Shown here in pieces: positions 13,831 through 20,985 of a stretch of 20,985 nt of DNA. The DNA is from Myxococcales bacterium (GTDB lineage Bacteria; Myxococcota_A; Polyangia; Polyangiales; Polyangiaceae): NCBI GenBank assembly GCA_013298325.1, contig JAAFHJ010000027.1, positions 1 to 20,985 of the forward strand, written 5' to 3'. The position numbers and the translations under genes were made by a program. The first letter of the stretch is position 1. Every line of letters begins with the position of its first letter. A model generated the notes under the pieces. The model did not search any database. It was not told the origin of the DNA and worked only from the letters and a program-made list of their open reading frames with translations.

Positions 13831-13869
13831 AAAACCCCCGCGACCTCTTTCCGAGGGGCGGGGGCTTTT
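13831..13869. terminator. Bidirectional intrinsic terminator between the DUF2892-like gene and tatA
   Basis: AAAA, then CCCCCGC (13835-13841) pairing with GCGGGGG (13858-13864), then a C and TTTT. An inner CCTC/GAGG pairing (13844-13847 with 13853-13856) extends the stem. A-run on one side and T-run on the other serve both converging genes. Confidence 0.85.
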
Positions 13870-13895
13870 CTTAGGACCGCGTGACGGCGGCTCGA

Positions 13896-14174
13896 TCAGG
13901 CTTCTTTGGCCTTCTTCGCCTTCGGCTCATCGGCCTCTTCGTCGTCTTCGTCGGTCTCTTCGGCGACGCGGAGCTTCGCTTTTTTCTTCGGCTTTGCTTC
14001 GGCCGCCTTCTTTTCGTCGGCCTCGTCGTCTTCGCCGGCTTCGCGGAGCCCCTGCTTGAAGTTCTTGATCCCCTGACCGAGACCCTTGCCAAGATCGGCA
14101 ACGCGGCCGGCGCCGAAAAGGAGCAGGGCAATGCCGGCGATCACCAGGATTTCCATCGGTCCGAGGCTGCCCAT
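13896..14174 (-). CDS. tatA: Twin-arginine translocase subunit TatA/TatE
   Basis: 92 residues. The N-terminus MGSLGPMEILVIAGIALLLF is a short membrane helix. It is followed by the hinge FGAGRVADLGKGLGQGIKNF and an amphipathic helix, with FG at the hinge as in all TatA/B proteins. TatA multimers form the size-adjustable pore of the Tat system for folded, twin-arginine-signal proteins. The C-terminal half (about 45-92) alternates lysine/alanine-rich and glutamate/aspartate-rich stretches and is probably disordered; long charged tails are common in TatA. AGAAGGA lies upstream of the ATG at 14174. TatB and TatC are not adjacent, which is common when tat genes are dispersed. TatB is less likely because residue 8 of TatB is usually part of a different N-terminal pattern (FDIGFSE). 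Confidence 0.93.
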   Translation of the reverse strand: MGSLGPMEILVIAGIALLLFGAGRVADLGKGLGQGIKNFKQGLREAGEDDEADEKKAAEAKPKKKAKLRVAEETDEDDEEADEPKAKKAKEA

Positions 14175-14257
14175 TGTTCGTCCTTCTCGTTCGGGTCTCT
14201 GCAGAAAGCGAAGCTCAAGGCGGTCTCCCGCGCAAGCCTTCGTCGATCGGCGAGCTA

Positions 14258-15403
14258 TCACTGGACTTTCCAGGGCGCAACGGGCCCGTCCGATCGTTCC
14301 CGATTTCTCACCCGCTTCCCGGCGAGCCGTCGAAAGAGGCTCGGGAGCGCTTCGAGGGGGATGGCGGCGAGGACGAAGGCGACCGCCGGAACGATAAGTA
14401 GAAATGTGCTTGCCGTGGCGGTCGTCCGCTCCAGCGCCTGGAGGCTTCCAAACGCGCCGAGCGCCGGTGCAAGGCCGACCACGATCGCAACGACGCGCCC
14501 GTAGGCCCCTTCGAGGGGGCGAAGCACGAGGCGACGGCCGACGAGGACCACGCCGAGGAGCGCGACGAAGGGCAGCAAAAGTGCGCGCGAATTCGCCGGG
14601 AGCACAAGTGCGCGCCCCCAAGGCGGGAGCCCCGCGATGGAGAACTCTTGGGCGTGGAGGTGGAGCGAGGTCGTTGTTGCCGGAGGGCCGCCGTCAAAGA
14701 GGAGGCGCGCATCGTCGAGGGAGATACGCGCCAAGTCGCCAGAAAGATGGACATTTCGCGCGGTGAGCGGGACGGCGCCGACCGGGGTTCGCCCGGCAAG
14801 GCGTGGCGTCTGACCGGGGGCGCAGAGCCAGACGAGCGGCACAAACGGGAGGACGACGGTGTTCGGCGTGCCGCCCTTTTGCGTAACAAGGCAGTGCTGT
14901 TCGCCACGGGCGATGATCTCCCCGAGGACGCGCCCCGGCGCCCCCGCATCGCGCCCAAAAAGGTAGGAAGCGCCGCCAAGGACGAGCAAAAATGGGAGTA
15001 ACGACGGGCCGGTGCGAGCGACCGTACGAAGGGGCCCCTCGCCGAGGGCTGCGAGCGCACGCCCGTCGCCGCGATCGCCGAGCGCGTACAGCGCCGACGC
15101 CACCCCGCCGCTGATGCCAAGAAGAAGCGAAACCTCGATGGCGAGCGCAAACAGGCTCCGCGCGAAGGGGGCGAAGGCGGCGGCTGGGAGCGCCGGGTCG
15201 AGGGCGAGCGGGAGCAGACGAACGGCGGCGCCAAGGCCGGCGACAAACGCCGAAAGCGCCGTGGCCAAGGCGACGTGCCGGAAGACCCGCGTGCGGAAAC
15301 CGGCAGAGAATGGGTCGGTGCCCGGAAAGGTGAACGGACGCGCGAGGAGAGGCAACTTAACCACGTGTGTCACCGCTCGGCGAGACGCCGGATCGGAGAA
15401 CAC
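14258..15403 (-). CDS. Six-helix membrane protein with LptF/LptG-like layout
   Basis: 381 residues. Predicted membrane helices lie at about 43-66, 80-107, 133-150, 274-293, 301-320 and 331-350. Residues 150-270 form a periplasmic stretch, beta-like toward its end (for example ARNVHLSGDLARISLDDARL and TTTSLHLHAQEFSIAG). Three helices, a jellyroll-like domain, then three helices is the layout of LptF and LptG, the inner-membrane permeases of lipopolysaccharide export. Sequence similarity to those families is weak by eye, so the role is a guess. The frame opens with GTG at 15403; GTG codons at residues 11, 14 and 15 are alternative starts. It lies 83 bases upstream of tatA on the same strand and could share its transcript. 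Confidence 0.5.
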   Translation of the reverse strand: MFSDPASRRAVTHVVKLPLLARPFTFPGTDPFSAGFRTRVFRHVALATALSAFVAGLGAAVRLLPLALDPALPAAAFAPFARSLFALAIEVSLLLGISGGVASALYALGDRGDGRALAALGEGPLRTVARTGPSLLPFLLVLGGASYLFGRDAGAPGRVLGEIIARGEQHCLVTQKGGTPNTVVLPFVPLVWLCAPGQTPRLAGRTPVGAVPLTARNVHLSGDLARISLDDARLLFDGGPPATTTSLHLHAQEFSIAGLPPWGRALVLPANSRALLLPFVALLGVVLVGRRLVLRPLEGAYGRVVAIVVGLAPALGAFGSLQALERTTATASTFLLIVPAVAFVLAAIPLEALPSLFRRLAGKRVRNRERSDGPVAPWKVQ

Positions 15404-15582
15404 CTACGCTACTCAAGGCCCGGGAAGAATCCGTCGCCTTTTTCCCCACCCCGGGGGAAATCCGCTAGTCTCGCCTCCGGTTTTGCGGCGCCCGTACGTC
15501 GCAGCCCCGCGCGGCATCCCGGGCCGTCTTCCGATCTGTCACTCGCTACGCACTGGCACTCACTTCGAGGGCGATTCGCACT

Positions 15583-16263
15583 ATGTCCCGCACCCTTCGC
15601 TTCCGTAACGATTCCAAGACCTTCACGAAGGCCGCCTTCGCTGCCACCGCAGCGGTCGCCACCTTCTTCGCCCTCGCGAGCGCCCCCAAAGAGGCGGCGG
15701 CGCAGGAGACCGTCTCCCCGACGGCGAAGGGGATCGTCGGTGGCGCGCTGCTTGGCGCCGAAGTGGTGACGATTGGCGAGTCGATCGTCGGCGTCCGCCC
15801 GACGTGGGCCTACCTCGTCGGCGCCGGTGTCGGCGGCATTGGCGGCGGAGTGGGTGGCTACTTCATCGAGCAGTCTTCCTCGGACGGCAAAGCGCCCCTC
15901 TATCTCCTCGCCGGCGGCCTCGTGATGGCGGTCCCCGCGTTGGTGCTCACGCTCAACGCGACCCGCTACATTCCGACCGACTCCAAGACGGAAGACCGCC
16001 CGCCGACCGGCCCCGCGCCCGATCCGGGTTCCGGCGGTTCGAACGCGGCCGGTGGCAGCGTCTCCAACACGAGCGATACCGCGAAGCCGGCTCCGCCCCC
16101 GGCACCGGCCCCCCAGTCGCTGCTTGACGTCCACACCGGCACCTTCCGCATGGGAATGCCGGTCCCGGATGTGCGCCCGGTCTTCACGACGGCCCAGCAG
16201 AAGCAGTTCGGCATGAAGCAGGAGACCGAGGTTCGCTTCCCGGTCGTCCACGTCACCTTCTGA
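15583..16263 (+). CDS. Exported glycine-rich and proline-linker protein, function unknown
   Basis: 226 residues. The N-terminus has a basic start, a hydrophobic stretch (about 16-35) and a likely signal peptidase I site at AAAQE (38-42). Two glycine-rich hydrophobic regions follow (47-63 and 76-97, including GAGVGGIGGGVGGYF), then another at 105-124, which may be membrane-embedded. A proline/alanine/serine linker (about 137-178) leads to a short C-terminal part ending in EVRFPVVHVTF, compatible with a terminal beta strand at the membrane. I do not recognise the family. It is monocistronic, with a terminator 24 bases after the stop. Confidence 0.75.
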   Translation: MSRTLRFRNDSKTFTKAAFAATAAVATFFALASAPKEAAAQETVSPTAKGIVGGALLGAEVVTIGESIVGVRPTWAYLVGAGVGGIGGGVGGYFIEQSSSDGKAPLYLLAGGLVMAVPALVLTLNATRYIPTDSKTEDRPPTGPAPDPGSGGSNAAGGSVSNTSDTAKPAPPPAPAPQSLLDVHTGTFRMGMPVPDVRPVFTTAQQKQFGMKQETEVRFPVVHVTF

Positions 16264-16286
16264 GGGCCCCGCCACCCCGGCGGAAC

Positions 16287-16321
16287 AAACGCCCGAAGAT
16301 CCCCAAGATCTCCGGGCGTTT
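16287..16321 (+). terminator. Intrinsic terminator after the gene at 15583-16263
   Basis: AAACGCCCG (16287-16295) pairs with CGGGCGTTT (16313-16321). Inside it AGATC and GATCT add a second five-base pairing around CCCAA. A short T-tract ends the stem. Confidence 0.85.
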
Positions 16322-16356
16322 CCACGTTTGTGGCGTGCGAATTGGCCGGCGTTGCC

Positions 16357-16388
16357 AGGTTCGGACAGGTTCGGACAGCTTCGGACAG
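16357..16388 (+). repeat. Three 10-bp direct repeats upstream of the gene at 16445
   Basis: AGGTTCGGAC occurs twice in a row, then AGCTTCGGAC, followed by AGG. The period of exactly ten bases puts each copy on nearly the same face of the helix. The array lies about 57-88 bases before the start codon and could be a set of regulator-binding sites or simple slippage. Confidence 0.7.
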
Positions 16389-16444
16389 GGGTGCGTGTGG
16401 GACAGGGGCTGCATTTCGCGCCGCCGTCGCTATCGTGGCGCGCC

Positions 16445-17518
16445 ATGAACCTGCATGAACTCTTTCAATCACCGGTCCCGGAATCTTTGTTGGCTGCGAC
16501 GGAAACCTTTATCGCCGATGATGGCGATCCCTGTTTCACGGCGGGCGTCTACGCAGCCGTCCACAGTGTCTATCGTTTCTACGAACTTGAGGAGTCGATG
16601 GTGAATCTGTCGGCGGATGGGGAGCGTCCCGACGGGTGGACCGCCGCCGAGTGGGAGCGCGCCCAGGTGTGGGGGTGGTCCGAGTATGCATCGGCGTTGG
16701 CGGAGGTTGCGTTGCCGCATGGCGAGCCGCCGGAGGTGCGCGAAGAGGCCTTTAAACGTTGGCCTTTCCAGGGGGTATGGCTCGTCGTCGATGCACCGAC
16801 GGCCGCCTCCTTCGCCCGCGGCTACCGGGCGGGCCTAGGCCTTCTCACCCCCGAAGAGCGTGGGCATTTTCGGGAGCCGCTCCCGGAAGACGGGGCCCAT
16901 GAGCCGCTGCTTCGCGCCCTTGCTGCCAATAAACAGTCCTACGAGCGCGCACTTTTCTCCGTCGATCCTTCCAGCCTTCCCAAGCTCTTTTCTCTCGTTC
17001 CCCATGCCGAGTCGATGAGCACATATTCCATCGCTGAGCTCACGGCGATGGGGATGCGACCCGGATTTTCCTTCGGGGTTCATGCTGCCGTTCTTACGAC
17101 CCATCGATGCGCGGTTCAGGAGGACCTCCTCGATCAGTGGCTGCGCAGTCCTCCCCCGGGGAACCGCAAGGAGCGCCGGGAGCGGGCACTGGCCGATCGA
17201 CGCGCCGGCCGCGCGACCAAAACGCACCGCTGCACGCCGGAGGAGCGCGAGGTGCTCGTGGGGGAGCGCTCCGGCTACGCGGCGCAGATGGCGATGAACC
17301 AAGAAGCGCATGGACTTGAAGCGCTTGCGCCGATCGCCGATCATCCTGAAACTCTTGCCGATTTCGCCGCCGGTTACCGCCTCGGCGTCGCGCTCTTGCC
17401 GGGCACGTTTGGGGCGACCTTCGTGACGACCGCCTGCGACACCCCGTCGCCGGAGTCGCTCCGCGCGATGGTGCTCGAGAACGTGGAGCGGCACCGCGCC
17501 CAGCGCCGGTCCGCGTAG
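16445..17518 (+). CDS. Protein of unknown function with internal sequence duplication
   Basis: 357 residues from the ATG at 16445, the first codon of the frame after the repeat-bearing leader. No signal peptide or membrane helix; probably cytoplasmic. Two halves are related: FTAGVYAAVHSVYRF (31-45) matches FSFGVHAAVLTTHRC (208-222), and ASFARGYRAGLGLL (121-134) matches ADFAAGYRLGVALL (305-318). The protein thus seems to be a tandem pair of about 100-residue helical domains. A basic arginine-rich linker (236-262) follows the start of the second half. I do not recognise the family. Its stop lies four bases from that of the converging gene at 17523. Confidence 0.72.
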   Translation: MNLHELFQSPVPESLLAATETFIADDGDPCFTAGVYAAVHSVYRFYELEESMVNLSADGERPDGWTAAEWERAQVWGWSEYASALAEVALPHGEPPEVREEAFKRWPFQGVWLVVDAPTAASFARGYRAGLGLLTPEERGHFREPLPEDGAHEPLLRALAANKQSYERALFSVDPSSLPKLFSLVPHAESMSTYSIAELTAMGMRPGFSFGVHAAVLTTHRCAVQEDLLDQWLRSPPPGNRKERRERALADRRAGRATKTHRCTPEEREVLVGERSGYAAQMAMNQEAHGLEALAPIADHPETLADFAAGYRLGVALLPGTFGATFVTTACDTPSPESLRAMVLENVERHRAQRRSA

Positions 17519-17522
17519 CCGT

Positions 17523-18596
17523 TCAGGAGAGGGCCGCGAGCGCGGCGTCGACGTCTTCCGGCTCGAGGATGGCGTCGACGACGACGCGGCCGTCCATCGC
17601 GTCGAAGATGCGGTGCGGGTGCCAGCTCCGGTGAATGCCACCGACGTGGATGAGGATCACGCGAACGCCGAGCGGCGCGCAGAGCGGGATTTCGGCCGGG
17701 AACCCTTCGTTCCAAATCCACGCGGAAGTGTCGATTTTCTCTGCGTCTTTGGTGCGGAGGCCTCTCATCTCGCCTCGACCGTCACCCTCGCTTCGCGAGG
17801 ACGGATCGAGGCCTCGCCAGGTCGAGAGCTGCCAATTGCTTCCGATCGAAACGTCCGTGCTGCTGCGACCGTGGAGAACGGCAGACGCTTCCGCGGGGAA
17901 TGGCTCACCGGGGATCGCGTGGCCTGCCGGGATCGGGCCGGCGGTAAGCGCCTCGCGGAGGAGCGCGTGGAGCTGAAAATTATCAGCGATTCCGAAGGCT
18001 CGCAGGCGGAAGCCGCGGCGGTTTTCGGCGTCGAGGACGAGGAAGGGCTCGTCGTCGAGGACGTGGAGCATCTTGCCGAGGAACCCGTAGCGCTCGCCGT
18101 AGCGCCGGAGGTTTTGACGAAGGGCATCGCGTTGCGGGAGGGAGGCGCGGCGGGTGGCGCTCCGCGAGAGGTAGGCCATCGCCGCACGCTCGAGCAGGTA
18201 ATAACCCTCGGAAAACTCAAACTCTTCAGCCGCTTCCGGATCGCTGGGGAGCGATTGGAGCTCGGTCAGTAAGAGGTCAAACACCGCCTTCGGGAAGGAC
18301 TCGCCGACCGACTCCTCGGAGATCTCGACGAGCGCCCCCGCAAGCAAGGCGATCGCTCCGCAGCGGTCGATCGAGGGCGGGCGCGCAGCAGATGGGCGCG
18401 CGCGCAGCAGCGAATCCAAGCGCCCAAGCATCGCTGCACGCTCCGCCGGGGTCGCTTTCGCGTGTTGAAAATAGGCGCCGATGGCGTCGTCGAGGGCCCG
18501 TCCGTCGGCGCCGATGGCGTCGTCGACGGCGGGCCCACTTCCCCAAGGCTCGCCGGTCAGGAAGGCGTGTTCCAGGTTTGCGAAGAGGGCATCCAT
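17523..18596 (-). CDS. Protein of unknown function
   Basis: 357 residues from the ATG at 18596 (MDALFANLEHAFLTG). No signal peptide or transmembrane segment. The N-terminal half is helical and acidic, the C-terminal half mixed, ending in ILIHVGGIHRSWHPHRIF and VDAILEPEDVDAALAAL. A short in-frame duplication occurs near the start (DDAIGADGRAL / DDAIGAY). No catalytic motif is recognised. The histidine-rich HVGGIHRSWHPH stretch could bind metal, but that is speculation. The gene is divergent from the 511-residue unknown at 18712 (115 bases between), and the two could share a control region. Confidence 0.7.
   Translation of the reverse strand: MDALFANLEHAFLTGEPWGSGPAVDDAIGADGRALDDAIGAYFQHAKATPAERAAMLGRLDSLLRARPSAARPPSIDRCGAIALLAGALVEISEESVGESFPKAVFDLLLTELQSLPSDPEAAEEFEFSEGYYLLERAAMAYLSRSATRRASLPQRDALRQNLRRYGERYGFLGKMLHVLDDEPFLVLDAENRRGFRLRAFGIADNFQLHALLREALTAGPIPAGHAIPGEPFPAEASAVLHGRSSTDVSIGSNWQLSTWRGLDPSSRSEGDGRGEMRGLRTKDAEKIDTSAWIWNEGFPAEIPLCAPLGVRVILIHVGGIHRSWHPHRIFDAMDGRVVVDAILEPEDVDAALAALS
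18474..18528. repeat. 33-bp-spaced direct repeat inside the gene at 17523-18596
   Basis: GGCGCCGATGGCGTCGTCGA occurs at 18474-18493 and again from 18507. The 33-base spacing is 11 codons, so the duplication is in frame and gives two DDAIGA segments in the protein. The coding sequence is not interrupted. Confidence 0.8.
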
Positions 18597-18711
18597 GGCC
18601 GAAGCGTCGCCCATCTCGCCGCATTCGTGGAAAGATTCGTCGCGGGTTCGGTGGCGATTGGACGGTATTTTTCCCGAGACGGACGCTCAGACCCTCGCGA
18701 TAATCGCGCGC

Positions 18712-20247
18712 ATGCTCGCTGAAGAAGCCAAGCTCCTCGCCCAACTGCCGGCCCGCTTGACCGATGTGGCCGACCTCGCACTCATCCTCCGTCGCCAGAG
18801 CAAGCTCCTACGGCGTGCCTTCGAAGCGGCGCGCCCCGGGCAGCTTGGAACGCCCGGATTTTCTTTGCTTATCGACCTCTATGGCGACGAGCTCCGGAAG
18901 GCGGCGGGCGCCTTCGTCTACCTGGAGATCGCCGGGCGCGGCGACGACGACTGTACGGTGACCGTCGTCGAGCAGCTCAGGGAGGGCGAAGAAGAGGACG
19001 TCGACGCCGGCCGACGCCTTCGTAGCGACGTGGAGGGGCGCTTCGCCGAACGGCCGGAAACCACGATTACCCTGGATGATTTCTTCGCCGTGACCGACGA
19101 GGACGACGACTTCCTCAACGCCCACAACGAAGCGATCGAGCAGCCGGACGAGACCCGCGCGTCGGTCGTGTTGCTTCGTTCGATCCTCACGGACGGCTTC
19201 GCGCTCCCCCAAGAGAAGTTCGACGAGATCGTCTTCCTCGGCGCGCTCGCCAACGCCGCCTGCAAGTACTTGTTTTTTGGGCTCCCTCAGCTCCTCCTCG
19301 ACGTCACCATGCGCGTGACGGCGGCGCTCCCTTTCCGGCTCGACGACCCCTTCGCCGCGGTCGCGATCCCCGGCGGCGGCATCCACCCGCCGCGACGCCC
19401 GGACGGCCGAAGTCCGTATCTAACGAAAACCATTCTTAAATTCATCGACGACCGCCCGGAGATCGTCCCGAGCTTTGAGGAGGGGGAACAGCTCGCCGAG
19501 CTCGGGCTCCGCCTCGATGGCGCCGTCGCGAACCTGTTTGCGATCAGCGTCGCCGCGCTTGGCCGCGCGGAGGGCCGGCGCCGCGGCGAAGAGATGGCCG
19601 CCGACCGCTTCCGGATCACCGATGCCATGACGACGAGCGATCTCGCCGCCTCCCGCTACCGGGCCGCCGCCGGCCTCGCCGCGTATGCCTGCCCGGCCCT
19701 CGAAACGGTCTTTGCGGAGATGAACGCCGATCCGTCGCTTTCGGACGAAGTCGGCGCCGGCAAGGGGCGCGACATCGCCGCCGGCCTCCGAGCGATCCGC
19801 CTCGCCCTCGGGAAGGATCCGGAGCCGGAAGAGACGCGCGAAGAGCTCATCGCGCGCGTCCAGGAGCGCGGCGCTGCCCTCGCCTACGCGACCGCCGAGC
19901 GCCTCCCTGCGGGGCACCCGTACCGCTTTGAGGCGGGGGCCGACGTTCCGTTCCCGATCGCCGTCGCCTTCTGCGCCAACGGCGAGGAGACCTACGAAGC
20001 CCATTTCTCCGACGATCCGGAGACCTACCGCCATGTCGGGGACCGGGTCGCCTACCACGACGGCGTCGCCGCGGCGCTCGTCCCGGCGCGCGAGCTGTAC
20101 CTCCCGGCCGACGTCGTCGCCGTGCTCCCGCGTCGGGATCGAACGCCGATCGTCGAGCGCTTTCAGCGCCGCTTCCGGACCCACGACGTCGGCAACTTCG
20201 TCGTCCTCCTTGGCGAGATGCCGACGACGCCAGAAGGCCTTAACTAA
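18712..20247 (+). CDS. Large soluble protein of unknown function
   Basis: 511 residues from the ATG at 18712 (MLAEEAKLLAQLPARLTD). Earlier in-frame start codons overlap the divergent gene and encode arginine/serine-rich sequence, so they are rejected. The protein is largely helical and acidic, with no signal peptide or clear membrane helix. One short hydrophobic stretch, ACKYLFFGLPQLLLDVTM, occurs near residue 190. Residues 365-400 are rich in arginine and glutamate. The end (about 440-511) looks beta-rich (for example VPFPIAVAFCANGEETYEA and FVVLLGEMP). I recognise no family or active site. It converges with the DUF2846-like lipoprotein gene. Confidence 0.7.
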   Translation: MLAEEAKLLAQLPARLTDVADLALILRRQSKLLRRAFEAARPGQLGTPGFSLLIDLYGDELRKAAGAFVYLEIAGRGDDDCTVTVVEQLREGEEEDVDAGRRLRSDVEGRFAERPETTITLDDFFAVTDEDDDFLNAHNEAIEQPDETRASVVLLRSILTDGFALPQEKFDEIVFLGALANAACKYLFFGLPQLLLDVTMRVTAALPFRLDDPFAAVAIPGGGIHPPRRPDGRSPYLTKTILKFIDDRPEIVPSFEEGEQLAELGLRLDGAVANLFAISVAALGRAEGRRRGEEMAADRFRITDAMTTSDLAASRYRAAAGLAAYACPALETVFAEMNADPSLSDEVGAGKGRDIAAGLRAIRLALGKDPEPEETREELIARVQERGAALAYATAERLPAGHPYRFEAGADVPFPIAVAFCANGEETYEAHFSDDPETYRHVGDRVAYHDGVAAALVPARELYLPADVVAVLPRRDRTPIVERFQRRFRTHDVGNFVVLLGEMPTTPEGLN

Positions 20248-20259
20248 CGACTACGTGAG

Positions 20260-20281
20260 GGGCCCACTTCCACAGGGGCCC
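20260..20281. terminator. Weak hairpin between converging genes
   Basis: GGGCCC at 20260-20265 and again at 20276-20281 can pair around a ten-base loop, just after the stop at 20247 and just before the end of the minus-strand gene at 20283. No T-run is present on either side, so a terminator role is uncertain. Confidence 0.35.
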
Positions 20282-20282
20282 G

Positions 20283-20801
20283 TCACGGCGCAGGTAGCGA
20301 CACCGCGGCGGGGACGATGGCGCTCGGATCGGGGAGCTTTTCGCGGCCGGGGACGCCGACGAGCGCCTCGTAGGAGAGCCCCTCAAACACGTTCGCCGCC
20401 GTCTCCCCTTCGACCCACACGGCGCGGCATTTCACGTAGCCGAAGACGTTATCGACCTCTTCTTTGAGGTAATACGCGTGCCCGGCGACCGCTTGCAGCA
20501 TGGCGACCTCCGGTTCGTCGGCTTCGGTCACGATCGTGTGGCTGCCGGGGGCGGCGAGGTAGCAGAAGTAGCCGGGGCCGCGTGTGGCGCCGACGAGCAC
20601 GCCGTTGTCGTGGGTCGGAAACGTCACAGCGCTCGCGAGAACGCTGGTTCGCGCGACGCAGACCTTCGCCGCCCCCTCGGGCCCGGCGCCACCGGGGTTG
20701 ATCGGCGCGGCGACCGGCGTTTCGAGCTTCCAGCTCGTGCATGCGACGAAAGGGACGAGAAAAAGCGCAGCGGCGAGGAACGGGAGCGGACGGCGGGACA
20801 T
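20283..20801 (-). CDS. Lipoprotein with DUF2846-like domain
   Basis: 172 residues. The signal MSRRPLPFLAAALFLVPFVAC gives lipobox FVAC (Cys21). The mature part contains AKVCVARTSVLASAVTF, GPGYFCYLAAPGSHTIVTEA and AVAGHAYYLKEEVDN. These follow the DUF2846 pattern: a beta strand, then a glycine-tyrosine turn, a PG-H stretch and a GxxYY strand. Proteins of this kind are small periplasmic or outer-membrane lipoproteins of unsettled role. Cysteines at about 48 and 80 could form a disulfide. The 32-bp repeat array starts 50 bases upstream of its start codon, in its presumed promoter region. Confidence 0.7.
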   Translation of the reverse strand: MSRRPLPFLAAALFLVPFVACTSWKLETPVAAPINPGGAGPEGAAKVCVARTSVLASAVTFPTHDNGVLVGATRGPGYFCYLAAPGSHTIVTEADEPEVAMLQAVAGHAYYLKEEVDNVFGYVKCRAVWVEGETAANVFEGLSYEALVGVPGREKLPDPSAIVPAAVSLPAP

Positions 20802-20850
20802 GCCTGCCTAGGTCAATCGCCGTGCCAGCCCGGTCGAGGCTCTTGAAACG

Positions 20851-20985
20851 CGGTGCACCTACCGGTCTTCCCTTGCGGGGCGGCGGTGCACCTACCGGTC
20901 TTCCCTTGCGGCGAGCGGTGCAGGTACCGGTCTTCCCTTGCGGCGAGCGGTGCAGGTACCGGTCTTCCCTTGCGGCGAGCGGTGC
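20851..20985. repeat. Tandem repeat array, 33/32-bp units, running off the window
   Basis: Four complete units start at 20851 (33 bp), 20884, 20916 and 20948 (32 bp each), and a fifth begins at 20980. Each has the form CGGTGCA, then CCTACCGGT or GGTACCGGT, then CTTCCCTTGCGG and a short GC tail. Units 1-2 carry CACCTACC and units 3-4 CAGGTACC. ACCGGT and GGTGCACC or GGTACC are palindromes within the units. The copies are head-to-tail without unique spacers, so this is not CRISPR. No open frame of interest spans it. Confidence 0.9.

Noticed and set aside
20851..20985. CRISPR array
   Set aside because: The units are joined directly, without unique spacers, and the whole 32-bp period is conserved; no cas gene is near.
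1..20985. Defence island, toxin-antitoxin pair, phage or secondary-metabolite cluster
   Set aside because: I looked on both strands for nucleases, helicases, reverse transcriptases, integrases, transposases, PKS/NRPS domains and paired small genes, and saw none.

Overview
The window is about 21 kb of uniformly GC-rich, tightly packed bacterial DNA. It has no rRNA, tRNA, phage, insertion-sequence or CRISPR gene that I can recognise, and no gene-free stretch longer than 300 bases. Seven proteins carry a plausible lipobox. Together with the large share of lineage-restricted hypothetical proteins, single-haem lipoproteins, a squalene/phytoene synthase and the very high GC in third codon positions, this suggests a Gram-negative member of the Myxococcota (a Polyangia-like deltaproteobacterium). 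That placement is an inference; no marker gene is present.

Region 1 (1-2996, + strand) is an arsenic operon: arsR, an Acr3-type arsenite efflux permease, a fused arsenate reductase plus VOC/glyoxalase-fold protein, and arsH. The last gene is frameshifted exactly where its flavin-phosphate motif should be. A dyad overlaps the arsR start and could be the operator.

Region 2 (3022-5168) holds two small lipoprotein genes on the minus strand, one with a YGQPG repeat tail, followed by a class I aminotransferase on the plus strand. Region 3 (5181-7903, minus) is an overlapping pair of oligopeptide-type ABC permeases (DppB/DppC or YejB/YejE class). The B subunit has an unusually large periplasmic insertion. 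No ATPase or binding protein is in the window. Region 4 (7935-10566) has a phosphoglucomutase/phosphomannomutase converging on a squalene/phytoene synthase-like gene with a one-base gap.

Region 5 (10608-13869) is a run of envelope proteins: a small lipoprotein, a mono-haem c-type lipoprotein, a lipoprotein gene broken by an exact 127-bp tandem duplication, a second lipoprotein with a CxxCH motif, and a small DUF2892-type membrane protein. It ends in a good bidirectional terminator. Region 6 (13896-16321) has tatA, a six-helix LptF/LptG-like membrane protein, and an exported glycine-rich protein followed by a clear hairpin terminator.

Region 7 (16340-20801) contains three unrecognised proteins (357, 357 and 511 residues) and a DUF2846-like lipoprotein. 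The window ends inside a 32/33-bp tandem repeat array.

I found no defence island, biosynthetic cluster or other clearly new multi-gene system. The most notable items are the ArsC-VOC fusion without the arsenic-binding cysteine pair, the frameshifted arsH, the 127-bp duplication (its length equals a common assembler k-mer, so it may be an artefact), the enlarged permease, the paired haem lipoproteins with a Fur-like dyad, and the terminal repeat array.
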